From Thermoplasmatales archaeon (GTDB lineage: Archaea; Thermoplasmatota; Thermoplasmata; Thermoplasmatales; Thermoplasmataceae), in contig JACWAH010000014.1 of the NCBI GenBank assembly GCA_014874365.1, positions 1 to 48,963 of the forward strand: DNA of 48,963 nucleotides, given 5' to 3'. The position numbers were made by a program, and so were the translations under genes. Within the stretch, counting starts at the first letter, position 1. The number at the start of each line of letters is the position of its first letter. Shown in pieces: positions 27,257 through 34,941 of the stretch. Below the pieces are notes generated by a model. The model was not told the DNA's origin. It saw only the letters and a program-made list of their open reading frames with translations, and made no database searches.

Positions 27257-27397
27257 TCAGAGAAGCTCATACTTATTGACCAGGTTTCTCCACTCTTCAG
27301 CAGGGATATTGAACTTTTCACAGATTTCAGGTACATCGACTCTTTTGTCAAGCAACTTCCTAATCTGCCTTACCTCTTTTTTGGATAATTCCTTCAT
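27257..27397 (-). CDS. 46-residue helix-turn-helix-like small protein
   Basis: An open frame from ATG 27397 to TGA 27257-27259 encodes MKELSKKEVRQIRKLL followed by DKRVDVPEICEKFNIPAEEW. The order (basic helix, short turn, EICEKFNIPAEEWRNLVNKY) resembles a small helix-turn-helix, like the start of a sigma-70-region-4 or Trp-repressor unit. It is alone in a 372-nt gap between the ABC genes and msrA. AT-rich DNA lies just upstream (27408-27418), though closer to the ATG than a standard TATA box. Its coding status rests on composition and the plausible fold only. Confidence 0.5.
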   Translation of the reverse strand: MKELSKKEVRQIRKLLDKRVDVPEICEKFNIPAEEWRNLVNKYELL

Positions 27398-27525
27398 AGG
27401 TACCAAATAAATATAATTCCTACTGTAAGATGAACATTACGTATATCTGACTGGCCATATTATATCAGCATTGGTTGACTCTACCCAAATGGTTTTTACC
27501 ACGATTCAAGTGGATACCTGGATTA

Positions 27526-28071
27526 TTAGAGTTTTAACTTAATCTTACCGACTGATAATTTGTTTTTTACTTTCTCCACTTTGGGCTGAATTACCAGCCT
27601 ACAGTAACCTTTTTCTGGATTATTCTTGAAATAATTATGGTGGTAATCTTCTGCAGGGTAGAATTTGTCAAGTTTCTCGATCTGAGTTACAATCGGTTTT
27701 CTGTACTTCTTCTCTTCAATCAGATGATTTACGTAAGATTCAATGACTGGTAACTGTTCATCCTCAAGATAGAAAATTGCTGATCTATACTGAGTTCCGA
27801 TATCTCCTCCCTGTTTATTCAACGAAGTGGGGTCATGCGAGGAGAAAAATACTTCAAGTATACCACTTAGATCAACTATGCTGTCGTCAAACTTGACCAT
27901 GACAACTTCCGCGTGCCCGGTTTTATCAGTGCAGACATCTTCATAACTCGGATTCTGCAGATGACCACCAGAATAACCAGGCTCCACAGAAACAACTCCA
28001 TCTACCAGTTGAAAAACTGCTTCCATACACCAGAAACAACCGCCACCTAGCACCACTCCCTTAACGCTCAT
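27526..28071 (-). CDS. msrA: Peptide methionine-S-sulfoxide reductase MsrA
   Basis: A 181-residue protein with the MsrA active-site motif GGCFWCMEAVFQ (catalytic Cys in GCFW), then VEPGYSGG, YEDVCTDKTGHAEVV, and FFSSHDPTSLNKQGGDIGTQYRSAIF. It reduces the S epimer of methionine sulfoxide in proteins, with thioredoxin-type donors. A second Cys (CRLVI) lies near the C-terminus as a possible resolving residue. The ATG overlaps the msrB stop by one base, so the two reductases are translationally coupled. Confidence 0.95.
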   Translation of the reverse strand: MSVKGVVLGGGCFWCMEAVFQLVDGVVSVEPGYSGGHLQNPSYEDVCTDKTGHAEVVMVKFDDSIVDLSGILEVFFSSHDPTSLNKQGGDIGTQYRSAIFYLEDEQLPVIESYVNHLIEEKKYRKPIVTQIEKLDKFYPAEDYHHNYFKNNPEKGYCRLVIQPKVEKVKNKLSVGKIKLKL

Positions 28072-28433
28072 TATTCATCAGCCTCAAATATCATTGCAAT
28101 GGAGTTCACGCAATGTCTAGTATCTTTTGAGGTAAAGCCCTCTCCCAGGAAAACATGACCCAGGTGTGCACCGCAGGCGGCACACTGAATCTCAGTTCTC
28201 CTTCCATCAACATCAGGAATTCTTTTCACTGCTCCCGGAATTTCATCGTCAAAACTTGGCCATCCACATCCACTGTCAAACTTTGATTCTGATCTATATA
28301 GGCTGGTTCCGCACCTTTTGCACTTATACGTGCCCGTCCTGTGATTATTTTCATACTCACCTGTGAAAGGTGTTTCAGTGCCTTTGTTGACTATGACCCT
28401 TTCTTCTTCCCGGGTCAGCGTTCTGTATTCCAT
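28071..28433 (-). CDS. msrB: Peptide methionine-R-sulfoxide reductase MsrB
   Basis: A 120-residue protein from ATG 28433. Motifs are the zinc-binding pairs CKRC and CAAC, SGCGWPSFDDEIPG, HLGHVF and the catalytic Cys in RHCVNS. It reduces the R epimer of methionine sulfoxide, complementing MsrA. The upstream in-frame TTG at 28454 would add seven residues, but a TATA-like tttaagta at about 28458-28466 lies 25-30 nt before the ATG at 28433, supporting a leaderless start there. It is first in the msrB-msrA operon. Confidence 0.93.
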   Translation of the reverse strand: MEYRTLTREEERVIVNKGTETPFTGEYENNHRTGTYKCKRCGTSLYRSESKFDSGCGWPSFDDEIPGAVKRIPDVDGRRTEIQCAACGAHLGHVFLGEGFTSKDTRHCVNSIAMIFEADE

Positions 28434-28684
28434 TCCAGTGAATAATCTAAGCAAATTACTTAAATCTCTCCAAACGTTATAATAGACATCTTGCTGTTTA
28501 AAATATGTAAAACAATCTACTCATATCGATTAAATCATCGGTGTGAACTGTGAACAGGTTTAGATTGGACTTGAGTTGAACTGCTGAATTATTGATGAAG
28601 TGGAACCAATATATCCTCTAAGATGCCCGAAAATAGAAAAGTCATTAATATACAGATACCAATTACCAAAAAAAGAGAGTTTCC

Positions 28685-28945
28685 ATGGGAGCAATGAAAA
28701 TATTCAGAGAGAAAGGAACCAAAGAATCAACCGGACACGTCCTCGGGCATATCACAGTGAAGAATCTCTTTAAATTCTTCGGACTTTTGTTGATTGTAAT
28801 CCCACTTTCTTTCTATCTGGGTTGGTCTATTGCATACGATACCTGGACAGATGTAGGCCTTTACTCTTTTGTAGCCCCAACAGTGGTTTTTGGCATTTTG
28901 ATAATCATGCTTGCTGACGAAAAATATAAAGAAAAATCAGCCTAG
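28685..28945 (+). CDS. Small two-helix membrane protein
   Basis: An 86-residue protein with a basic N-terminus and two hydrophobic helices (FKFFGLLLIVIPLSFYLGWSI and LYSFVAPTVVFGILIIMLA), ending in a charged tail DEKYKEKSA. ATG at 28685, with MKIF at 28694 as an alternative. The TATA-like ttaatatac lies at about 28643-28651. The 3' end overlaps the convergent VirB4-like ATPase gene by 9 nt. No family was recognised. Its size and topology resemble the small helper proteins of Ced systems, but the opposite strand argues against co-transcription. Confidence 0.65.
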   Translation: MGAMKIFREKGTKESTGHVLGHITVKNLFKFFGLLLIVIPLSFYLGWSIAYDTWTDVGLYSFVAPTVVFGILIIMLADEKYKEKSA

Positions 28946-30973
28946 AATACGAACTTCGTCTGTGGAAGCAATAACCCTGATTCTTCTCACGCAGTCTCCT
29001 GAGTAAATGCATTCCGAAAAAGCTGAATTCTTGCCGCCAGGCAGAAGAGAGACATCCGGGATATCAATATCGTCACCTATGAGTGAATTTATGGACGCGT
29101 TACCTGTTTCCGAGTTTCTAAAAACAAACAGGTGCCGGGAATTACCGAGAATTGACCGATTTAATGACCCTTTAAGAAAATCCTCAAGGTTCTGCGAAGC
29201 CAGTATCACCGATGTGTTATAATGCCTGGAATGCCTGACCAGGTTATCCAGCATCTCTCTACCCGTAACAGTTTTGAGCATTAAGTGTGCCTCGTCGATC
29301 AGGACAATTTTTTTCTCTTTGGGCATGCTGGTCATCCAATCCTGAAACACCGTCCTGAAATTGGATAACCTGGATTTAGCATCGTCACTTTTTAGATTTC
29401 TAAGGATTGTGATGTTTGCAGAAATAGCATTTTCTATGCCTCCTGTTTCCGATAGCTTATTACTGTGTGAGAGCTGATTTTCACCACCGCCAAAGGAACT
29501 TGAGCCATTTAACCCGACGAAACTGATTTTCAGATTACCCGCGTTGTCAATATTCCTGAATAATTCCTCTTCATATTCATTCAGAGGATCAAAAATAATT
29601 ATGCGGTTAACCATCTTCTTTTCAAGCATTCTCCGTACTATAAGCTTAATAAAGAATGATTTTCCGGATCCTGTCTGTCCCAGTACAGTCGCATTGTAGG
29701 ATTCACCAGAAAATATATCAAGAAAGATGGGTTTTGAATTTGCTACGTCAATACCTATCATTATCCCATTGAACTCTTCCAGGTTTTCCGGGATGTGAAT
29801 AAGATTGGCAGCGGATTCTGCATCAACCGGATATTCATGCGTTTCCTTGATCGATATTGAGCAACCGTGCCTGGACCGCCTGGAAATTCCGGTGGTGCTT
29901 AAACCGAGGGAAACCATGCTCCTCAGGATTGTGTCATCAGCACCTCTTAATTTTGCAGGGTGAGGTGAAAACGTTTCAATAATAACTTCATTTCCAAATA
30001 TGGGACTTCCTGCGTTCATGGCAGATATCAGGCGATCAGAGTCCTTCTTAAGAGAAGAAAGTTCGGAGATTTTTCCACTTCTGCTTGAATTGAGTTTGAT
30101 TCTAGCCCCGTATTCTGCAGTAGCCATCCTCAGAACTTTTCCAATCTGGTTTGTCTCTAATTTGGTTAAACTAGTTTTGATCCTGAAAGGAATGTTGAGG
30201 GAAGTCAGAAAAGCCCATAGATCGTTATCCACCTTTGTTAGGTTAAGAAATTTATGCGAGGTTGAAAATACCCTTCCCCGATTGGTAAAGTGTTTGTATT
30301 TCGGCCTGCCACGGGAATTCGCCCGTATTTCACCGCTTTCATGAGGGATGTTCATAACTAGGTCCTTAAGCTCTTCCGCCGCCAGTGGGGAAGAAACAAA
30401 CCCGGAGGGATGGATGGCAGAGTATAGAGAATCAACTCCACTCATAGTTCCATTGTTTCTAACCAGTATGTATGATCGGAAATATACCGTATTCCCGAGG
30501 ACAAACCTCTCAATACCTGATTTGTCATCAGTACTTTTAACGGGACTCGGTACAGCAGTCAGAATAAACATCGCGGTTCCATTAATCGATCTAAGGAGAG
30601 ATGTAATTCTCCCAAGCATCATTTCCTTTTCTTGTTTTGACTCAATACCCTTATTCTGCGAAAGGAGCCTGGCAATCTGAAATCTTGAATTTCCAATGGA
30701 AAATGAGGTATTGTCTGAACCCACGAATATATTGGTTATTACGTCGGAAGTTCCCCTCCCCTCATTAGAATAATGATCAAATTTCTTTCTTAGCAAGAAA
30801 AGAGCAAGCAACCCAAAATAACATACGGCAAAAATCAAGGAATAGAAATAACCCGCCTTAAACAGAAGGAAGGTTATCACTCCCCCCATCAGGGCCAGGG
30901 AGTAGTAAAGGTACTTCCGGTCTTCATGCAATCCTGCGGTAATGTTTGAAGGCAGCGGGTGTGAAGAAGTCAT
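28937..30973 (-). CDS. Membrane-anchored VirB4/HerA-type ATPase (CedB-like)
   Basis: A 678-residue protein. Two hydrophobic helices near the N-terminus (ITFLLFKAGYFYSLIFAVCYFGLLALFLL) are followed by a VirB4-like domain and a RecA-fold motor with Walker A GQTGSGKS near residues 431-438, FDPLNEYEEEL after it, and Walker B KIVLIDEAHLML near 554-565. The C-terminal motifs VRHSRHYNTSVILASQ and RHLFVFRNSE are typical of HerA/FtsK/VirB4 motors. Such ATPases drive DNA or protein across membranes. The ATG overlaps the stop of the polytopic protein gene by 4 nt. The likeliest known analogue is CedB of the crenarchaeal DNA importer; a conjugation or secretion motor is the alternative. Confidence 0.8.
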   Translation of the reverse strand: MTSSHPLPSNITAGLHEDRKYLYYSLALMGGVITFLLFKAGYFYSLIFAVCYFGLLALFLLRKKFDHYSNEGRGTSDVITNIFVGSDNTSFSIGNSRFQIARLLSQNKGIESKQEKEMMLGRITSLLRSINGTAMFILTAVPSPVKSTDDKSGIERFVLGNTVYFRSYILVRNNGTMSGVDSLYSAIHPSGFVSSPLAAEELKDLVMNIPHESGEIRANSRGRPKYKHFTNRGRVFSTSHKFLNLTKVDNDLWAFLTSLNIPFRIKTSLTKLETNQIGKVLRMATAEYGARIKLNSSRSGKISELSSLKKDSDRLISAMNAGSPIFGNEVIIETFSPHPAKLRGADDTILRSMVSLGLSTTGISRRSRHGCSISIKETHEYPVDAESAANLIHIPENLEEFNGIMIGIDVANSKPIFLDIFSGESYNATVLGQTGSGKSFFIKLIVRRMLEKKMVNRIIIFDPLNEYEEELFRNIDNAGNLKISFVGLNGSSSFGGGENQLSHSNKLSETGGIENAISANITILRNLKSDDAKSRLSNFRTVFQDWMTSMPKEKKIVLIDEAHLMLKTVTGREMLDNLVRHSRHYNTSVILASQNLEDFLKGSLNRSILGNSRHLFVFRNSETGNASINSLIGDDIDIPDVSLLPGGKNSAFSECIYSGDCVRRIRVIASTDEVRILG

Positions 30974-31977
30974 ACATGTTCACTGTAGGACTTCTGATAT
31001 GCTTCGTTCCAGTCGATAGCGTACGAGTTTGGTTGAGATCCGTAGTTTGAGTTAACTGTGTTGGGCATTCCAAGTCTATTAAGTTCAGCAGCCGTTGAAG
31101 TATTCCCGATATCGGGTATCCGGTCAGTGAGAATCCCTGGAATCGAAGTTCTTTCGAATATGCTCTCGAACATTATGACGCTGCTGAGGCTACCAACCAT
31201 GTTTCCAAAGATTCGCGCTCTCTCAACGAACAGAATTGGGATGCTCGAGCAGAGAAAGAGGGATCCAATCTGCACCATGGTATTTCCTTCTACGATGTAC
31301 ATTGGATATAGTGCCAGCAGCATGAATATGGGTAGGGCCGTAGACTCCACTACTGTTTTCCATAAAGTAATCGAGTATTTCTCCATATACGGGATTATAA
31401 TAAGAAGCGATGCGAACGGCAGTACAAGGTAGGAAAAAATAATAAGGGATGTCCGTACAGCCAGCACGACATATATAGAAATCATTGGAACATCATACCC
31501 GGCAATAAATAATAGCCTAACAAGACCGTTCCCTGAAAATAATCCGGATTGGGTGGTTTGGGGTATTAAGGTTGGCCAGTTAACTCCAGAGTTCCATATT
31601 GGGTTATAGATGTACACTTCTGCAGACAGTATTCCCTGAATTATCTCGATTGAAAATATGGACAATAGAATGGCAAAAATAGGCTTAAAAAGTTTATGGG
31701 TTGCCTGTTTTTCACCAACCGAAGAACTGTATATAAAAAACAACGCGAAAACGGCAAGAACAGCGCCAGTGAGCTCCGGCATTGTGCTATTCAGGAACCT
31801 TTCATATCCACCGAAAAAGTTTACACCTGGATTCAGGACCAGCAGGTAACTTTGAGCTGGATCAAATCCCTGTGTGAGTAGTACGTTCCATAATACTACC
31901 GCAGATGCCTGAGCAACCAGCAGTATTGCAGAGAAAGCCTGGGAAATTATTAGGTTAATTTCTCCTTCTAAACCCAA
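30970..31977 (-). CDS. Polytopic membrane protein, VirB6/CedA-like by context
   Basis: A 335-residue protein with about seven hydrophobic helices, including IISQAFSAILLVAQASAVVLW, ELTGAVLAVFALFFIYSS, LFKPIFAILLSIFSIEIIQGIL, LIIFSYLVLPFASLLIIIPY and ALPIFMLLALYPMYIVEG, followed by a hydrophilic C-terminal tail of about 60 residues. It lies between the two-helix small protein (4-nt gap) and the VirB4-like ATPase (4-nt overlap). Size, topology and position match the inner-membrane channel component VirB6/CedA. No sequence motif alone proves this. Confidence 0.65.
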   Translation of the reverse strand: MGLEGEINLIISQAFSAILLVAQASAVVLWNVLLTQGFDPAQSYLLVLNPGVNFFGGYERFLNSTMPELTGAVLAVFALFFIYSSSVGEKQATHKLFKPIFAILLSIFSIEIIQGILSAEVYIYNPIWNSGVNWPTLIPQTTQSGLFSGNGLVRLLFIAGYDVPMISIYVVLAVRTSLIIFSYLVLPFASLLIIIPYMEKYSITLWKTVVESTALPIFMLLALYPMYIVEGNTMVQIGSLFLCSSIPILFVERARIFGNMVGSLSSVIMFESIFERTSIPGILTDRIPDIGNTSTAAELNRLGMPNTVNSNYGSQPNSYAIDWNEAYQKSYSEHV

Positions 31978-31981
31978 CAGA

Positions 31982-32254
31982 TCACGTACCTGTGGCCACG
32001 TAGTACACTACAGCGTAAAGTGTACCAGTTATCGCCAATATGAATATGATTGTCCCAATAAATGCGTACTTGACGCGGACTTTTGCTTCCATTCTCTTTT
32101 TTTCATCTTCGCTGAAAAATCCGAAGGCTATTGGGAGCCATAATAAAGCGATTACAATCGCGGAAACGCCCAGTATAAGTGAAAAGAACCTGTTCACAAC
32201 ATCAGATACGCTAGAATAATATGCACTTTGTACCAAAAGTTCACTAATGTACAT
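31982..32254 (-). CDS. Small two-helix membrane protein, VirB2/CedA1 pilin-like by topology
   Basis: A 90-residue protein with two long hydrophobic helices (FFSLILGVSAIVIALLWLPI and YAFIGTIIFILAITGTLYAV) joined by a strongly charged loop (SEDEKKRMEAKVRVK). The helix-basic loop-helix layout is that of VirB2/TrbC pilins and of CedA1, the pilin of the archaeal DNA-import machinery. It is the first gene of the three-gene operon. ATG at 32254, with a TATA-like element about 26 nt upstream. The N-terminal segment (MYISELLVQSAYYSSVSDV) is not a classical signal peptide. Confidence 0.65.
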   Translation of the reverse strand: MYISELLVQSAYYSSVSDVVNRFFSLILGVSAIVIALLWLPIAFGFFSEDEKKRMEAKVRVKYAFIGTIIFILAITGTLYAVVYYVATGT

Positions 32255-32275
32255 TATGCCGATATGTGCAGGATT

Positions 32276-32283
32276 TACTTAAA
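32276..32283 (-). promoter_or_regulatory. TATA box of the Ced/VirB-like operon
   Basis: The minus-strand sequence tttaagta is centred about 26 nt before the ATG at 32254, the spacing expected for a leaderless transcript covering 32254 to 28937. Confidence 0.55.
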
Positions 32284-32399
32284 TCTCCTATCAACGACCA
32301 TCTGAAAATTCCATTTTTCAAAGTACTTGCGGAATGACCACCTCCTGATACATCGCAATACTCTCATTCCTGGGAAGTAGTCTTCCCGTTATTGGATAC

Positions 32400-32891
32400 T
32401 TAGATCTTTGGCGGATGCTTTCTAATTTCCCGAAGTTGTGATTTCCTGTATTCGCTCCTCTTTGCACCCTCCTCCCATCTTATTCTGTCCTCTTCAGTGT
32501 CAATTCTCAATTCCGGTATTGGAACCGGTTTACCAGAATTATCGACTGCAACGTACGTCAGGAACGCCCTTGTTGTGAACTTCTTATCTCCAGTAATATG
32601 GTCTTCCGAAACAACATCAGACTCGACTTCCATAGTTTCCTTCGTCACGTAGTTTATCCTTGATTCGATAGTAACAATGTCCCCAATGCTGATTGGTGTG
32701 AGAAAATACAAAGAGTCTATGCTGCCAGTTACCACGTTTCTTCTGGAGTGCTTAAATGCCACTATTGAGGCTATGTTATCTATCCACTCCATTAGCCTGC
32801 CGCCGTAGAGGTTATTGAAAACGTTTGTGTCCGGTGGAAGGACGACTCTTTGCATAATGGCTGAGGAATCTTTCCAGCTTTTTGCTTCCAT
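32400..32891 (-). CDS. Hotdog-fold acyl-CoA thioesterase (YciA-type)
   Basis: A 163-residue single hotdog domain. Landmarks are NVFNNLYGGRLMEWIDNIAS with the family Asp in the central helix, AFKHSRRNVVTGSIDSLYFL, and a strand run through IGDIVTIESRINYVTKETME. It hydrolyses acyl-CoA to free acid and CoA; chain-length preference is unknown. ATG at 32891. A TATA-like element (32911-32919) lies about 25 nt upstream on the minus strand. It is divergent from rpiA. Confidence 0.9.
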   Translation of the reverse strand: MEAKSWKDSSAIMQRVVLPPDTNVFNNLYGGRLMEWIDNIASIVAFKHSRRNVVTGSIDSLYFLTPISIGDIVTIESRINYVTKETMEVESDVVSEDHITGDKKFTTRAFLTYVAVDNSGKPVPIPELRIDTEEDRIRWEEGAKRSEYRKSQLREIRKHPPKI

Positions 32892-32984
32892 TATCGTGCA
32901 TTAATAAAATTGTATTTAAGATATGAGAAGGCAAGAAAGCTAATAACGTAAGAAAAGAAATAAACCACAGGTTTATGCATCTTT

Positions 32985-33653
32985 ATGCCCAATTTAGAGG
33001 AAGAGAAGCGCCAGGCCGCTATGGAAGCGGTGAAACTTGTTTCTGATGGAATGATTGTAGGACTGGGAACTGGATCTACCGTTAAATACTTCCTTGATGG
33101 GCTCGCGAAGAAAGTGCAGGAGGGACTTAAAATCACCGGAATCCCAACTTCACTGAGGACCGAAGAAATCGCCAGAAATAATCATATACTGCTTGACCTG
33201 GGCGTGGACAAAATTGACATCGACGTTGACGGAACAGATTTAGTGGGCGTGGACGGAACTCTAATAAAAGGTGGAGGTGGAGCGCTCTTTAGGGAAAAGG
33301 TTGTCGCCTATTCCAGCAGATACGTGGTAATAATCGCAGATTCAACAAAATACCGTAAGACCCTTGGAAAAGATTTAACAGTGCCGGTGGAAATCCTCTC
33401 TTTTATGCATGCTGCAACTTTAAGGAGACTTTCCGAACTCGGGAGTTCAGTTACACTGAGAAACAACGGAAAATTCATAACCGACAATGGAAACATGGTT
33501 GCCGATTGCCATTTCGATAATATCACCGACTTTGCAGAACTGGATTCTGCAATGAAAAGCATTGCAGGCGTAATTGAAACTGGAATATTTCCTGAAACCG
33601 CTGATTTGCTGATATATGTTGAAAATGGATTAGTAATGAAAAAGGAATTTTGA
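32985..33653 (+). CDS. rpiA: Ribose-5-phosphate isomerase A
   Basis: A 222-residue protein. GLGTGSTVKYF (26-36) is the phosphate-binding loop, DVDGTDLVGVDGTLIKGGGG carries the catalytic region, and ALFREKVVAY follows with the conserved Glu and Lys. It interconverts ribose 5-phosphate and ribulose 5-phosphate for nucleotide synthesis. The length is normal for the family. An A-rich promoter-like stretch (about 32954-32964) lies 25 nt before the ATG. It is convergent, with a 1-nt gap, to the HTH gene at 33655. Confidence 0.95.
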   Translation: MPNLEEEKRQAAMEAVKLVSDGMIVGLGTGSTVKYFLDGLAKKVQEGLKITGIPTSLRTEEIARNNHILLDLGVDKIDIDVDGTDLVGVDGTLIKGGGGALFREKVVAYSSRYVVIIADSTKYRKTLGKDLTVPVEILSFMHAATLRRLSELGSSVTLRNNGKFITDNGNMVADCHFDNITDFAELDSAMKSIAGVIETGIFPETADLLIYVENGLVMKKEF

Positions 33654-33654
33654 A

Positions 33655-34020
33655 CTATTTCTTGAAGCTCTTAAGCGCTTCAATAGTTCCATTTATTTCA
33701 CCAATCTTGACGGATAGATCTTGTATAATCTCCTCAAGTATTTCATTGAAACCCTTGGAAAGTTTGTAACCATGAATCGGTCTCCCCTTCCCTTCTTTTT
33801 TCATGTTACGTTTGTTAATCCATCCCTTTCTCCTGAGCCACTGCATAGCTATGGAAACCTCAGGCTGCCTAAGACCGGTTTCCCGCTCTATCTCTACACT
33901 GGTAATCTCGTTCTTGTCCCTAATATAAACCAGGGTGTATGCTACGCTTCTGGGTACATCCGATATAATTAAGAATTTAGCCAGTCTGTCAGACTCCTCA
34001 CTTATTGGCATTGAAGTCAT
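33655..34020 (-). CDS. Winged helix-turn-helix transcriptional regulator
   Basis: A 121-residue protein with one winged helix at about 20-85: DVPRSVAYTLVYIRDKNEI, the recognition helix around GLRQPEVSIAMQWLRRKGW, and a wing with KKEGKGRPIHGYKL. A C-terminal coiled-coil-like helix (EILEEIIQDLSVKIGEINGT) probably dimerises. It resembles the archaeal ArsR/MarR/TrmB-type small regulators. MTSMPIS has a second ATG at 34011. A TATA-like run (tatatatag on the minus strand, about 34048-34056) lies about 30 nt upstream. Confidence 0.75.
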   Translation of the reverse strand: MTSMPISEESDRLAKFLIISDVPRSVAYTLVYIRDKNEITSVEIERETGLRQPEVSIAMQWLRRKGWINKRNMKKEGKGRPIHGYKLSKGFNEILEEIIQDLSVKIGEINGTIEALKSFKK

Positions 34021-34075
34021 AATATATTAGGAATATAAATAAGTATCTATATATAATAATTCTGTCGGAATAGTC

Positions 34076-34333
34076 TTAACTTTTTGCAAGCGCTTCGAGT
34101 TTGCTTATTATTGTGTACAGAAAAGTTCTACCGACAGAGGGGACGTTTGGATCATTAGACAGGTCGTCCAATGTGGATATGACCTTTGCACACCTCAAAT
34201 CAAGGCTCTCTTTCTGATTGTTCAGTTTCATTCTTGAATCCAACGCCACTTTTCTTACGTTCTTTGGAACTGACAAATCCTGATTCAATTCATCTAACAG
34301 CTGCATCACTTCATTGAATAATCCCTGATTCAT
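34076..34333 (-). CDS. UPF0147 family protein
   Basis: An 85-residue all-helical protein with the family signature DLSVPKNVRKVALDS and LSNDPNVPSVGRTFLYTIIS, a duplicated helical pair. The function is unknown; the family is widespread in archaea. I chose the ATG at 34333 because it overlaps the upstream stop as ATGA, although an in-frame ATG at 34342 exists. It is translationally coupled to the Lrp-type domain protein. Confidence 0.85.
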   Translation of the reverse strand: MNQGLFNEVMQLLDELNQDLSVPKNVRKVALDSRMKLNNQKESLDLRCAKVISTLDDLSNDPNVPSVGRTFLYTIISKLEALAKS

Positions 34334-34653
34334 TGTTTCCACCCCACCGGAGAAGTTCCGGAATCTTTCAGCGTAGATAAAACCATCATGGTTTTGGTCT
34401 CCCTCACGCCTGGCAATTTTATGAGCTCATCCACCAGGAATTCGTGCAGGTTCCAGAACTCAGGGAATCTAACCTTGATAATAATATCAAAGTCACCTGT
34501 CACAATAAAAACATCCTTTATACTTGGATTGCCAGCGAGAGTCTTAGATAATGAATCTACGCGATCCATCTCGGATTTGATTCCTACTATGGCGCTAACC
34601 GTTTTCCCATCATAATACTTTACAAGGGAACCCTCAATATCGTCGGACTCCAT
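34330..34653 (-). CDS. Stand-alone Lrp/AsnC-type ligand-binding (RAM) domain protein
   Basis: A 107-residue protein consisting only of an alpha/beta Lrp/AsnC C-terminal domain: VSAIVGIKSEMDRVDSLSK, IKDVFIVTGDFDIIIKVRF with the family G-D-x-D-turn, and LPGVRETKTMMVLST. The DNA-binding helix-turn-helix of full Lrp proteins is absent. The frame stays open upstream to 34761, but that part (LLIMALFYQFITDNN) is not Lrp-like. A TATA-like ttttttat at about 34682-34690 lies about 30 nt before the ATG at 34653, so I place the start there. Stand-alone RAM proteins can bind amino acids and modulate Lrp partners. Confidence 0.75.
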   Translation of the reverse strand: MESDDIEGSLVKYYDGKTVSAIVGIKSEMDRVDSLSKTLAGNPSIKDVFIVTGDFDIIIKVRFPEFWNLHEFLVDELIKLPGVRETKTMMVLSTLKDSGTSPVGWKQ

Positions 34654-34810
34654 AGTTCCACTCAGGGGGTATATTGAGCATGATAAAAAAGTGTACGATG
34701 AGCTTTGCACGGCATTATTATCAGTGATAAACTGGTAAAACAGCGCCATTATCAGTAACAAAACTGCTCAATTGAATACAACTTTACACCTACTGGAGCC
34801 TTCATAAGAA

Positions 34811-34820
34811 TTTTATATAT
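34811..34820 (+). promoter_or_regulatory. TATA box of tRNA-Tyr
   Basis: ttttatatat lies about 23 nt before the first base of the mature tRNA-Tyr, a normal archaeal tRNA promoter position. Confidence 0.6.
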
Positions 34821-34838
34821 CACGGTTATAAAGCAGAA

Positions 34839-34941
34839 CCCGGCTTAGCTCAGTTGGTAGAGCGGCGGACTGTAGAGGAAAATCCAGTATTGGAATGCCG
34901 CCGTAATCCGCAGGTCTCTGGTTCAAATCCGGAAGCCGGGA
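34839..34941 (+). tRNA. tRNA-Tyr (GTA) with a 30-nt intron
   Basis: The acceptor arms cccggct (34839-34845) and agccggg (34934-34940) pair fully; 34941 is the discriminator A. The D-arm is gctc...gagc, the anticodon stem is gcgga/tccgc, and the anticodon GTA is at 34872-34874. The T-arm is tctgg-ttcaaat-ccgga. The anticodon loop is interrupted after position 37: bases 34876-34905 form an intron, leaving position 38 at 34906. This is the canonical archaeal intron position (37/38), removed by the bulge-helix-bulge splicing endonuclease. CCA is not encoded. Confidence 0.95.

Noticed and set aside
28937-30973. HerA/NurA DNA-repair helicase
   Set aside because: The N-terminal membrane helices, VirB4-like domain and operon with two membrane proteins fit a transport motor better; no nurA, mre11 or rad50 lies nearby.
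34654-34761. 36-residue N-terminal extension of the Lrp-type domain protein
   Set aside because: It is not Lrp-like, and a TATA-like element lies inside it at leaderless distance from the ATG at 34653.
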